Assembly: GCA_003996215.1 (NCBI GenBank)
Contig: QJPP01005218.1
Coordinates: 124,001-188,000 of the forward strand
DNA from: Jaltomata sinuosa
Taxonomy: Eukaryota > Streptophyta > Magnoliopsida > Solanales > Solanaceae
Direction of reading: 5' to 3'
Length of the DNA: 64,000 bases
Positions 1 through 11,240 of the stretch are shown one piece after another (the stretch's first letter is position 1; every line of letters starts with the position of its first letter). Under the pieces are notes generated by a model. The model saw only the letters and a list, made by a program, of their open reading frames with translations, did not search any database and was not told the origin of the DNA. The translations under genes were made by a program, and so were the position numbers.

Positions 1-418
1 GATCTCTCAAATATGAACTCACTCAATTTGATTGTGTTTTGCTTGTAGCTCTCTATGTAAGTGCGTATAGTTTATTGTAAAACCCTTACTGTATTTATAG
101 TTGAGAGCCTTCTCCTTATTTCAACAAATTTCCTTCCATATAGAGAATCCCTTTCCTTGTAGGACTTTCCATGACGACCTACTTTGATTTCTTTTCTTAT
201 GGGATTTGTTTATGAAAGGAAACTCTTTGCAAACTGGACTCTTATTATTAACACGCTCGATCTACATGCTTCTACTCCCTTTGCTGTGTGGAATGCCATG
301 TGGTTGACCTTCTCCTGATCCTAGTTAGACTCTGCCTGAGAGGAACATGTCCTAGACACCTGTTCTCTTTGTGTGTTCTATATCTTTGTCAATTCTCAAA
401 ATCTTTCTTGATCTAATA
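1..418 (-). repeat. copia 3' LTR (partial, cut by window edge)
   Basis: This matches 15800-16226 along its whole length, with scattered substitutions. Shared stretches include the run around AACCCTTA..GTATTTATAGTTGAGAGCC. Only the outer half of the LTR is in the window. On the minus strand it starts close to TTAGATCAAG, next to a purine-rich tract at 421-432. The expected TG terminus is mutated in both copies. Confidence 0.88.
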
Positions 419-420
419 AA

Positions 421-432
421 TTCCCCCTTTTT
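421..432 (-). other. polypurine tract of the copia element
   Basis: On the minus strand this reads AAAAAGGGGGAA, directly before the 3' LTR. That is the expected place for plus-strand priming in an LTR retrotransposon. Confidence 0.75.
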
Positions 433-802
433 GATGATTACAAATCGTTGCTTCTTGTATGCAGTTCAACCTGTGTTACGTCAGTTTTCTTAGGCAAAAC
501 AGCTAAAGAAACACATTAGAGGATCAGGTCAAACCAAATGGGTTATAAATACCACACAAGCAGCACTTTATCCCTTTTGGCATCATAAAACACTGTGAAG
601 GCATACAATATCCTAATTAGAATCAATTAAACACTCATGGTCACTGGGGCTATCACCTACACAAACACTTAAAAGCAAGAACTCATTTAGCTATAACAAA
701 GTATTTGCAAAGACATATGAGATAGATTGGAATCAGAACGTAAAAACCTAACATATTATTCATCACAATGCAGGTATACTATAGATAGTCAAAATTAAAT
801 GC
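433..802. other. untranslated spacer between the extra ORF and the polypurine tract
   Basis: AT-rich sequence with no coding signal that I recognise. By position it is the 3' untranslated part of the copia element. Confidence 0.5.
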
Positions 803-3014
803 TCAAAACATGCACTTGTGAAGACAAAAAAAGATGTTGGGAAGGCTAAAAGTAGGGAGGCTAGCAGTGGAGGAAGAAGGAGTGTGAGAGGATGAGGGAG
901 GATCTTTCTTGAGTAGCTTATATATGCCCTTCAAACTTGCAGAGTTAGTGGCCTTTTCACTTTCCAGGGAAACATAGGCATGTGCAAGCTCAGCCTTGAG
1001 CCTTGCATTCTCCTCAACCAGACTGGCATGCTCAAGGCCATAGGTTTCATGAAGCTCCTCCATTGCCTCATCATGAGAGACCCTAATGGCTGTAATTTCT
1101 TCACCTTGGCAGCCAACATAGAGTTAAGCCTCTGCAGAGATGCATTGGCCCTCCACCGAGGAGTAGATACAACAACCTGGTTCAGAGTGCCAATCACATC
1201 CTTGGTGGTCTGATCTTGCCAAGCTTTGACAGACATACCAAAATGCTAAAAAATATCCCCCAGCCAGAACCCATATCCCAAGGCATGCTTGGTATTATCC
1301 GGCTTGCAGATATGATGCATATGATAAAGAATGAGCTTGGGCAAGTTGATAAGTACCCTGGAGACCAACATTTCCATCAGGGTAAGGTCTATAAAATTTT
1401 CCTCAGTGCGTGTTTGCTCCCTAGGAAGCACCATTTTGTGCACTACATAAAAAAACATGTGATGTAAAGGAAGCATAGCCCCCTTGTCCACCCTAGAATG
1501 CTCCTCTAGTGAAGGAGCATTGGCAAACTTTCTTGTGATGTCCAAGGCTGAAGGCAGCCCATCTAAAGGAGGCCATTGTCGTTTGATATATATAGTGACG
1601 CCAACCAACATTTTGGACATATAAGATCTGGGCCAACACAATAGGAATGAGAGTGAAGGGAACATTTCTTACCATACTGGAAATAGAGGAGGAAGTGCCA
1701 GTAGTATTAACATATAATTACACGGTCTCAGCACATGCCATTTTCCTTCGAGCACCACCTTAAAGGAATATATTTCACCAACCCCATGCATCCACTAGAA
1801 CAAGTATCTCAGTCATCTTAGCCCCTCCAAAACTAGTAAACACTCAACCCCTCCACCATTCATGTCGTAAAGTTTATTAGTTTAGCAGTTCAAGCATCCA
1901 TTGTGTCATCAATGGGATCCATGGTGTCATCTTAAATCTCAACTTCATCCTCAGTGTCCCTATAAAGTTGGGCATTATCATCAGTATCTTTAGCACCCAA
2001 AGACTCAGAGGAAGGTATCCCATGATCCTCCTCGTCATTGTCAGAGAATTCAACCATAAGTTTGGACTTGGTAGAGCTCCTGGAAGGAACAGGTTTCCTG
2101 ACCTATTTCTTTGGTGGTTTTGATGGAGCCATACCTTTCCCTTTCCTTTTCCATTCAGCAGCCTCAACCTCATCATCCGGTATATCAATGGGATCAAGGA
2201 GAGGTACATATTTACCTTTTGCAGATTTAGGCCTTTTGGCGGCTGAGGCAACCATGTTGTCATCCAGACTTCTTTTGGTAGCCTTGGTAATTCGAATAGG
2301 AACAACTAGAGACACTGGAGTATGAGGGATCTCTATAGGTTCATCAACAGGTATACAAATAGGTTTGCAGGAGGCCTTTCACATATGTGACCTTATCCCT
2401 TTTAGGACTAGGTTTGCTATGAGAATGTTATCTTCTGTATCTATAGACGGGGAGGAATGGGTCATGGGAACCTGTTCCCTTGGACTGGATTAAGATGACA
2501 CACCCTCACTTGTAAAAACATTAGAACCCACTCCTAATTTCCTGCCTACTTGGATCCCAGCAGAAGAATTAAACTCAACCGTGGGGTCTTCCAATAACTC
2601 CTCCTCAATAGATACACCCAAATTGACCCCAACAGGTGAACTAGGTTCAAATGTAGGATCCTCCGAGTTTTTCCCCTTACAAGGTACATCATCCTATACT
2701 TCCTCAGCATTCATTGATACACCTATCCCACTTTCCCCTGGACAACTTGCAGTGACAACTTCCAAGACCTCAACATTCTCCTCATAAGGCACCAATGCAA
2801 TAGTGTCATCTCCTATCAGTGCATCACCTAGAATTTCAGAGAATCAATCAATGTGAGCCATACCCTGAGAGTTAATAAGTATTACTGGAGGAAAGTGAAC
2901 CATGTTGACCTGTTCCTTATATGGAACCAAGGCACGTTCAGGCAACACGGATATATTGGTAGGTGTTGGAGTGGTCTGTGGTATTTTAAGAAAGGAGGGT
3001 GATTGATGATCCAT
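803..3014 (-). pseudogene. extra ORF downstream of copia pol (plant putative-transposon-protein type), broken
   Basis: The start codon is at 3014-3012 and the frame opens MDHQSPSFLK. It reads with interruptions down to about 803; an in-frame stop occurs within about 60 codons, and frame changes follow. Recognisable blocks are a low-complexity basic/acidic part (2315-2103, KRPKSAKGKYVPLLDP), a central part with RTEENFIDLTLMEML and HALGYGFWL (1665-1246), and a C-terminal coiled-coil-like part rich in Glu, Leu and Ala (1063-931). I recognise the central block as the type often annotated 'putative plant transposon protein' in nightshade genomes. Its place between pol and the 3' LTR is where env-like ORFs sit in Sireviruses, but I see no signal peptide or membrane segment, and its function is unknown. 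Confidence 0.65.
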
Positions 3015-3443
3015 TATTGAGAGATGTGAGGAGAGGAGGAGCAGGAAAGAGCTTATATGTTTGTTTAGAGGATCTTGTAGGAGGAGAAGGCTTTGAGAAG
3101 TGAAGATGAATGGAGAGAATAGGGTTTGAAAGGACTTTAAATATAAAAGGAGTTGTTTGAAATTAATTAAAACCCTTTAAGTGAAAGAGTTCTATTCTTG
3201 GGAGGAGATTTGATTTGACAAGTGAAAGATCTTGTCAAAAAAAGTGACTTGATTTGATTGGATTTTTTTTTCTTTTATGGAGAATGACAGTTATAGGGTG
3301 TAGGAGTAATGATTTCCTTTTGGGTCAAGTGGAGGGGACAGGTTCAAGTGCATGATTTGAACAATTAATTAAGAAAAATAGTTCACATACCTTGGATTTT
3401 CAAATTTGTGCTGAATTCTTGCTCAAATTTTGTATGCTAATTT
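3015..3443. other. copia spacer upstream of the extra ORF
   Basis: Non-coding, AT-rich. It continues past the CACTA insertion at 8431-8586 to the end of RNase H, so this is the pol/extra-ORF intergenic stretch. Confidence 0.5.
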
Positions 3444-3455
3444 CACTACTAGAAA
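3444..3455 (+). repeat. CACTA left terminal inverted repeat
   Basis: CACTACTAGAAA, an exact inverted match to 8419-8430. Preceded by target duplication TTT. Confidence 0.95.
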
Positions 3456-3464
3456 TAAGGGCTA

Positions 3465-3790
3465 TAGCAACAGTATCAAATTCGTTGTATTAGGCCCTAA
3501 AATTATTTCCGTAGTAGTATGGCAACAGTTAATAGACCCACCGCACCAACTCGTATTACCATAGATCTATTGCAACGGTTATTATAACGGGTGATAAAAA
3601 TCATTGTCATAAATATAAATATAGCAATGGTTATTGTTCCTTCTGATGCGACAAATATATATGTCCATGGCAATGATTTATAACCGTTGCTATAGACCTT
3701 TATTGCAATGGTTATGAATCTATTATAACGGTATGATTTATATGACCAATTGCAATAATTCTCATGCGTTTATGATTCTATTGTAATGGT
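3465..3790. repeat. CACTA left subterminal repeats
   Basis: Short motifs related to TTGCAACGGTTAT and its complement ATAACCGTTGCTATA recur every 20-60 bases (for example near 3571 and 3690). In CACTA elements such arrays are the binding sites of the TNPA-like transposase. Several copies are mutated. Confidence 0.75.
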
Positions 3791-4552
3791 CGTAAATTAA
3801 CATTCATATATAATAAATTAAAATATAATACAAATTATATAAATCACAAAATAAAAAATTTCATTCATAATCCTCCAAAAAATTATAAAAATACACTGAT
3901 AAAAGAAAAATGTACTCAAACCCAAATGATTCATTAAATTTTACATGATTTTAAGATTTACAATAAACTCCAAAATGATCGATAGCAAAAATCTTCTTAA
4001 GTAAAGTCAAGGTCTTCACTGCTTTTCTTCTTCCTTTCCTTCAGTTTTGATACCTACAAAAGAGGATAGATATACATCAATATGCTTTTTCACAACCAAA
4101 ATAAGTGATGCTCTATCCTAATTATTAATACTATGAAATCCAGGAGCAAAAACCACAACCCTATGAACACCTCTAAACTAGTCAGCTATCAATTACTTTC
4201 TAAAACAATGTGAATGTAGACACTGTGTTCATTCATAATAGTAACATCAATTCATATGATGAACAAAGTATGCTGTTATCAGGAAAACCCCCATCCTATG
4301 TCAATTAATTTATTTCCTATTTTGGTGCAAGTTCTTGTAAGCATGTTTTCCATATCAATGCATATAAATTCTTCTATAATAATTAACAGCAGCACATGTG
4401 AATTGAATGATAATTACCCATTATGTAACCTTGCAAAAGATCTTTTCTGTAGAACTTAGAGCTATTAGACAACGATAATCTGGCATTACTATCATCCCAG
4501 TCATATTTCAGTTTTAATTTTCAAGTCTGAGAATAACAGAATAGAAGAATAC

Positions 4553-5115
4553 CTTCTAAAAGGGCTTCACATACTTCCTCAACAGTTATATTTAGTGCCC
4601 TAAGCAAAATTACAATGTTCTGTGACTTCTTTGGATAAAGTACCCTATTCTCTTAGCTCTGCGAGGGAAGAACTTGACGTCTAACCATTTTTTTTTGGAT
4701 TTGGAGTTGAAGTCTTCACAACAAACAAGGTTTCTATCATCTCTTCATCCAATCTGCAAATAAATCAGCTCAATTTTAATTGCCCGACAAAAAAGAAAAA
4801 GAGTATTTAATATCTGTAACAAGAGTTTAGATTATCCTACTTAAACACACTTGATTTCAGTTGATCCCACACCATTTCCTGATCAGAACTAGCTCTTACT
4901 TTATCCCAATGCAAAGTCTTCAACTTTAGTTTTAGAGTTAGCTCATTGTTCCCACCAGTATCAGTTGATAAGCCTTCTATACTCTGCTCATTCTTCTTAA
5001 TAGGTTGTGTATTAGAAGGCAACTCCATTGGGAAAATCAACACTGGACTCTCAACTTCTATGGGTCTTAAACGAGTTACAAGAACTAGAGGCTTAGATGG
5101 AGGCTTTAAAAATCA
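4553..5115 (-). pseudogene. captured fragment of a plant formin gene (start of FH2 domain, introns kept)
   Basis: The minus strand encodes the FH1/FH2 junction and the first part of an FH2 (actin-nucleating) domain. Upstream part: PPSKPLVLV, then LKTLHWDKVRASSD and MVWDQLKSS (about 5115-4841). After an 87-base intron (4840-4754, GT..AG on the minus strand) come LDEEMIETLFVV, then RVLYPKKSQNI, LLRALNITVEEVCEALLEG (4753-4553). The second exon ends at a GT donor (4552-4551). Full plant formins have an FH2 domain of about 400 residues; here only the first quarter is present. A poly-A tract near 4690 shifts the frame, and a TAA stop follows the RQVLPSQS stretch. Because the intron is kept, the fragment came from genomic DNA rather than mRNA. 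It lies wholly inside the CACTA element. Confidence 0.88.
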
Positions 5116-5131
5116 AATATTCAGTAAATAA

Positions 5132-7267
5132 ATTCACTAGTAAAAGAAAATCAAATATGCAAGAAAAACTTGAGTAAAAATATCAATTTCGTCCGTTTTC
5201 AAATAAAGGCTCTAGAGAGCAATGTAAAAATAGGCAACATTATGAGGTCAACAACTAAAACAATTGAGTACAGATTCAAAATACATGAAGATTAAGATAA
5301 AGAATCATACATCTTTTCCAACTATAGAGACGTAAATAAACAGTATGGACAGTCTATGATAATTTTTGAATTCCAGACAACTCTTCACCACATCTCAAAC
5401 ATCCATAAAAAGGTACACATGTATAAACGAAAAAGCAGGTCATTCGTATTGCATATCAATTATATCCTAAAGGCATGATGTCTAAATAAGTTAAACATAA
5501 TAAGGAATATAGAGTACCACATTTGAAAAGTTAATATCTATGAGGTCTAGGAATTACCATATTAAGAAAAAATCACAGAGTCACCTAAGACATATTTATC
5601 AACAACTATGTTAATATCAAAATCTCATAAATAGACAAGTTGAAATAAGTAATATTTGACATGGAGGGCTTTGCCTATAGCTATAGTATCTAAACAATAT
5701 TCATGAAATATAATAAACATATACAATAAAATTTGAATCCAGTAGACAGAGATATTTTTGGAAATTGTCTAGAAGATTGGAACATGACCTTAACACCAAC
5801 AAGCAAGCAAATAAAATTCTATAGACGTAGTTTATATTCGTAATAATTGGAGGAACTAAAATACATACAAGGTCAAGTAGCATTCCTGCTTGCTTTCCAC
5901 AGAATGCTTTAGGCATTCAAGTTTTTCCAACAATGTATAATTAATACAGAAGAAAAGAACTACAAAGCACTATTATGTAAGAATTGAAAATACTTTGACT
6001 AACCAAATAGAGCAAACTAGTTAACAATGAAGCCCCAAAATCGGCACACTTCACAACAAGAAGATTATGAATGAATAAAGATGAGCAATGCTTGAAAACA
6101 GTGATAGCCAAGCGTGACATGAACTTAAATTATTTTTAAAATAAAAAAAGATCAATGAAAGAAAGCATGAGAATTTTCCTTCTATAGGAATTTTTCGTGT
6201 CCTTAACAGAGAGAAGAAGAGCTACTTATATAGGAGAGAATGACTATAAAATAAAGCAAGAATAAATCAGGGAATCCTTTTCCTTAATTAAACTAATCAA
6301 TTTAAGGTTAGAAACAATCAACATTTACCAACAATAGACAAGCCCCAACATGTCACAACCATTAAAATCAGAGAAGGGAGCAATTAGTAACTAGAGTCAA
6401 TCATAGTGTACAAAAATATTCAAGCACTAAAGTTGTGACAATCAGTCAAAAAGAGAGAAATGAGAGCAGCCATAAATTACTCAATGATTCAAATCAAAAT
6501 ATACCAAAGGGCTAAATACTAAAGTTGTGCCAATTAATTAAAGGAAAAAAGTGAGGGCATATGAAATAAATTTTACCTTAGCTAAAGTAATCAATCTTAG
6601 TAGGAAATTAGTCAGATTCTTACTATAAGCAGCAAGACTTTAGGTTTTCAAAAATCATACAGAATGATATTCTAATATAATCCGTAATCAGCACATAGAG
6701 CAAATTGTCAAGTATTCAGTTAAAACAAATAAAGTATAAATCATAAAAGATTTTCTTGGCCAGATCAATATAGGACCAACAAGTTTTTACCTAAAGATAA
6801 CAGAGCTTGAAGCTGTCACACGTTTGAAAACCAACTACACAAGAGTGAAATCCCAAATAACAATTTTAAACATGTAAAGCTGTTTCGAATAAACATAAGT
6901 GGGTAAAGAGGCAAATTAGGCACAATTATTATATGAACTGAATTGGCTTGGTTGTAGCACATGTTATCCACACCGTTCAAAATTGAGAATTAATCAAGCA
7001 AGTCAAAACACAACATTAATCGGAGGAATCAAATAAACCCGACAGGCTAAGAAATTGGGTACATGATCATCTAAATAGCTTAACTAGTTACACCCAATCA
7101 AATTTACTCCAAAATTACCATTTAAATTGCATTTCGAACACCACGGAAAATCATGTGATACATATAGCGGAGTATCAATGAAGTAAAAAAAATCATACCA
7201 GAGATAAATAATGCATTAGAGACCAAATTTCAAATCCCGCTTGTAATGAATAACTTTTAAGCGACCA
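5132..7267. other. CACTA interior without recognisable genes
   Basis: AT-rich sequence with only short chance ORFs. Some of it may be intron or flank sequence captured together with the formin exons, but nothing shows this directly. Confidence 0.5.
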
Positions 7268-7725
7268 TTGATATTCTGTCACAGAGCTCCATTCCATTGC
7301 AATATCTTTGAAGTGTACCGGGAAGGGGAGGAATTTGGGGTTTTGGGTTTGGTCATGAAGAGTGAGAAGAGGAGAAGAGATAGTGGGTGTTCTCGGGTGA
7401 GTATTTGGTGGATCGATGAAGAGGCCGAGGTGGCGTGGGGTTCACCAAAGCAGCAGTGGCAGAGAAGTGGAGGAGCGATGGGTCTTCGTCGGACATGGAG
7501 GTGGCGTTGGGTCTGTTGTGGTGGGAAGAGGGAGAAGGGATGAGAGAATGGATATAGTGCGACTGATGATGCAAGCTCCGGGAAGTAGAGGCGACATGGA
7601 TACCATTGGAGCAGTGGTGACAATGGATCTGGCGGGGAGGAGAGGATTTTGAGGTGGTGTTGTATGTATTTGTAAAAGTGAATTGGGGTTAGGGATCCTA
7701 GGCAGATAGAAAAGACCATATACAT
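7268..7725. other. GC-rich island near the right end of the CACTA element
   Basis: Base composition changes abruptly here from very AT-rich to GC-rich (about 7310-7660). Overlapping ORFs exist on both strands, the longest 148 codons on the minus strand (7725-7279), rich in Pro, Ser and His. I recognise no domain. It could be a second captured gene piece (5' UTR or first exon), or a GC-rich subterminal leader of the transposon. Confidence 0.4.
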
Positions 7726-8159
7726 ATTAAAATATAAATAATTAATAATAATTAATGTACAAAATATTATTCTTAAAATAAATAAATTATGTATATAAAT
7801 ATATTATACGTAAAAATTAATGTCATGTAATATAGTATAGAAAAATTCACGATAAATAACTATAATTAGAGAATAAATTATATATTTGTAAATTATATAT
7901 ACGAATTTTAGAAGTGTCAAGATAACCACAAAACTCATGATTTTATTCAGTAAGTAAAAGGCAAGGTCTTAGGGTTTTGGAGAGACGGAGTCCCAAACAT
8001 TACAAAATAAACAATTCTCTGCTAAGTGTGTTTTTATTTGTTTGATCCTTAAAATACATACTAAAATATAAATAATTAATAATAATTATCGTACCAATTT
8101 ATTTTTAAAAATAACCATTGGTGGGTGGTAAAATAATTGAAAAAAAATATGGATGGAAA
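7726..8159. other. AT-rich CACTA sequence with an internal short duplication
   Basis: The stretch around 7727-7760 (TTAAAATATAAATAATTAATAATAATTA) recurs at about 8061-8088. No coding signal. Confidence 0.5.
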
Positions 8160-8418
8160 TGTGGTGGATTAATAAACCATTCCAACAAATAAAAATTTTC
8201 AAACTACCGTTACAATAGATGAATTTACCACAAGAGTTTACCAAACCGTTGCTATAGGTAGGCCTATTGCAACGGTTATGGTCCAACGACAATGGTCATA
8301 TGATTAAGCCATGTCAATAGCTACCAAAACTTTTGACAACATTCATAACCGTTGCAATAGACTATTTGTAGCAACAATTTGAAAGTGGTTACTAGCATAT
8401 CTATTCCCGTAGGCCCAT
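8160..8418. repeat. CACTA right subterminal repeats
   Basis: The same motif family as the left end, for example AACCGTTGCTATAGG near 8245, TTGCAACGGTTATGG near 8270 and ATAACCGTTGCAATAG near 8346. The motifs occur in both orientations. Confidence 0.75.
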
Positions 8419-8430
8419 TTTCTAGTAGTG
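8419..8430 (-). repeat. CACTA right terminal inverted repeat
   Basis: TTTCTAGTAGTG, followed by target duplication TTT. Exact inverted match to the left end. Confidence 0.95.
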
Positions 8431-8586
8431 TTTCCTGTTGCAAAGGCAAATACTATAGTTCTTGAGAATCTTGAACTTAAAAAATTACATAGGGACATAC
8501 AACTTAATGTACAAGACTGAGCATAAAATTTAAAATTAGAATGCAGTATGTACAATGTTTATTAATCAGTCATGAAGGATACTTAT

Positions 8587-9190
8587 GTGATCTTAATCAT
8601 CCTCAATTCCAACTTGTTCCTTTCAAAGTGATCCCTTGCTAGTGCCTTAGTGATAATATCAATAATTTGCTTATCTGTGGCACAAAAGTTCATGGAGATC
8701 AATCCGTTTTCAACATTATCCCTCAGAAAATGGTGCCTAATATCAATGTACTTTGTTCTCTTGTGCTAAACTGGATTTTTTGCAATGTTGATGGCACTTG
8801 TGTTGTCACAGGAGATAGGCACACACTTAATATTCAACCCAAAGTCCTTGAGTTGTTGCTTGATCCGGAGAAATTGTGCATAACAGGAGGCAACAACCAT
8901 ATATTCATCCTCAGCAGTAGACAAAGCCACATAGTTTTGCTTCTTTGTTGCCCAAGAGATTAGATATGATCCCAAGAAGTGAGCCATTCTAGTAGTACTC
9001 TTCCTATCCACCAAATTGCCTGCATAATTAGCATATGCATACCCTACAAGCTCAAAGTTGCTTCCTTTTGGATATGACAGTCCTAAGTCAGTTGTTCCTT
9101 TCAAGTTTCTTAGGATCCTCTTGACTTCCTTCAAGTGAGGTTCCTTAGGATTTGCCTAAAATTTTGCACAAAGCCCAACAGTGAAGACAA
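8587..9190 (-). pseudogene. copia RNase H, degenerate
   Basis: Clear copia RNase H. The N-terminal part has GTTDLGLSYPKG. The first catalytic Asp block reads GYAYANYAG where families usually have a D at the second or fourth position, so the active site is damaged. Next come STTRMAHFLG, LSTAEDEYM (Glu kept) and CDNTSAINIAKNPV. The tail, with TKYIDIRHHFLRD and TKALARDHF, continues past a stop to about 8587. It is the last pol domain before the extra ORF; the CACTA insertion lies just beyond. Confidence 0.85.
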
Positions 9191-10359
9191 TGTCAGGTCT
9201 GCTGGCTGTAAGATACAGAAGGGATCCAATCATCCCTCTATACAGTTTTTATTTCACTATTGTATATGTTCCTTCCAGACCTAAATTTGTTGTTGTGGCT
9301 ATTAGAGTATCAATCACCTTTGCATCTTTCATTTTGAACCTTTTGCGCAACTCCTTGGCATAGTTCTGCTAATGAATCATTATTCCTGAAGGAGTTTGTT
9401 TGGTATAAAGTCCCAAAAAGAAGTTAAGTTCCTCCATCAGGCTCATCTCAAAATCCTTGCTCATCAGGGTAGCAAACTCTTTTGTGAGGGTCTTGCAGGT
9501 GGCACCAAAGATGATGTCATCCATATATACCTGCACAACCAACAAATCCTTTCTTTTGTTCTTGGTGCTGTAAATCTTACCTCTTGTGTAACCATGTCTT
9601 AGAAGAAACTTTAACAACCTTTCATACCATACTCTAGGGGCTTGTTTAAGTCCATACTGAGCTTTATCAAGTTTGTAAACATGGTTAGAATAGTCAGACC
9701 TTTCAAAGACTGGAGGTTGTTTAACAAACACTTCTTCTTTCAACAACTAGAAAAGTACTTTTCACATCCATATGGTAGAGTGTGAATTCCATGTAGGACG
9801 CAAAAGCAATGAGGAGTCTGATTGCCTCCAATCTTGCCAGTGGAGCAAATGTCTCATAGTCTATGCCTTCTTTTGGATTATACCCTTGGACCACCAGTCT
9901 AGCCTTGTTCCTTATAACTTTTTCATTGTTATCTAGCTTGTTTCTGAACACCCACTTAGTACCAATGATAGTTTTGTTCTTTGGTCTTGGTTCCACGTGC
10001 CATACTTTCTTTATTTCAAATTGATTGAGCTCTTTTTCTATTTCAATGATCCAATCTGCATCCTGTAAGGCTTCACTGACTTTCTTGGGCTCTATCATGG
10101 ACATAAAGGCATTGTAAGCACACAAATTCTTTAATCTAGATTTAGTGGTTATTCTAGATCTTAGATCAGTAAGAATGTTATCTATTGGATTTGATCCTTG
10201 ATACTTGTATTCTTTGAGGACTAGATCGTGTGTTTCTTTAGTTTGATCATCCTTTTCATCTTGCTGACTTATGGTTTTCTCATTCTGATCAGCTGAGGGT
10301 AAGTCATCTCCCTTGTTATCATTATCTTCTTCAGCATCAGTTGAACCTGTTCCTTTCAC
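9191..10359 (-). pseudogene. copia reverse transcriptase, frameshifted
   Basis: The N-terminal frame (10359-9721) has an acidic linker, then the RVT_2 landmarks KWVFRNKLD, RNKARLVVQGY, IDYETFAPLARLEAIR and MDVKSTFL. A frameshift at about 9740 moves to the frame EEVFVKQPPVFE, YGLKQAPRVWYE, VQVYMDDIIFGAT (9746-9369). The catalytic YMDD lies at 9527-9516 and is intact. The first catalytic Asp (in MDVKSTF) is also present. Further stops separate this from RNase H at about 9190. Confidence 0.9.
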
Positions 10360-10379
10360 CTGTCCTGCGTAACTGGTTC

Positions 10380-11240
10380 AGATATCCTTGGCAATTCATC
10401 ATTTTCCTGCAAACTTTGGTTAGCCAGAATATTACTTTAATCAAATATAACATGCACACTTTCTTCCACACACATAGTTCATTATTTATCACCCTATAAG
10501 CTTTGCTATGTGAAAAGTAACCTAAAAAAAATTACTTATCACTTCTGGCATCAAATTTCCTAACAAGTTCTTTCCATTATTGTGGATGAAACATTTGTAT
10601 CCAAAGGCTCTCATATGAGAGATGTTAGGTTTTCTACCTTTGAGTAATTCATAAGGAGTTTTATCTAGGAAAGGCATGGACATGCATCAATTAAATATAT
10701 AACAAGAAGTGTTAATAGCTTCAACCCAAAATTGGCTAGCCACATTACTAGCTATCATCATATTTCTAGCCATCTCCTGCAGGGTTCTATTCTTTCTTTC
10801 AACCACTCTATTTTGCTGAGGAGTCCTAACAGAAGAGAAGTTGTGATCGATACCATGAGTGGAACAGTAGTCAACAAATTAAGCATTTTCAAACTCAATT
10901 CCATGGTCAGATCTGATTGTAGTTAGTTGTTTGTCATGCTTCTTTTCTAGTTTTCTTAGTAAAGTATAGAATGCCTCAAATGCATCTTCATTAGAAGTAA
11001 GAAAAACTGTCCAATAGTACCTTGTGTAGTGATCAACTAGTATAAACACATAGTTTTTTCCACTCTACTCCTTACTCTCATGGGACCACAAAGATCCATA
11101 TGAACCAGTTCTAATGACCTGGTCAAACTGATAAGCTGTTTGGATTTGAAAGAGGATTTCACTTCCTTACCTTGAGCACATTCTGCACAAATTTTATCTT
11201 CCTTGAAATTAGTTTTAGCAAGAGCTATTACCAAGTCCTT
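10380..11240 (-). pseudogene. copia integrase core, degenerate
   Basis: The core starts at LELVHMDLCGPM (about 11110, first acidic residue). It continues past stops through TIRSDHGIEFEN near 10920 (second Asp), which is followed at once by a TAA, and VVERKNRTLQEMARN near 10800 (catalytic Glu). After that come HMRAFGYKCFIHN and similar blocks near 10600. All three DDE acidic positions can be read, but the frame is broken at least three times. Confidence 0.8.

Larger units (their letters stand above)
3444..8430. mobile_element. non-autonomous CACTA (En/Spm) transposon carrying captured gene sequence
   Basis: It begins CACTACTAGAAA and ends TTTCTAGTAGTG, a perfect 12-bp terminal inverted repeat with the CACTA signature. 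It is flanked by a 3-bp duplication, TTT at 3441-3443 and 8431-8433. Subterminal regions carry many copies, in both orientations, of a motif close to GCAACGGTTAT. The 4987-bp interior shows no transposase, but it does hold a formin gene fragment on the minus strand and a GC-rich island near the right end. It inserted between pol and the extra ORF of the copia element. Confidence 0.93.

Noticed and set aside
803..3014. Retroviral envelope gene
   Set aside because: The position is env-like, but no signal peptide, membrane segment or envelope motif is visible.
4553..5115. A functional formin gene
   Set aside because: Only the first quarter of FH2 is present, with a frameshift and a stop, and it is bounded by the transposon.
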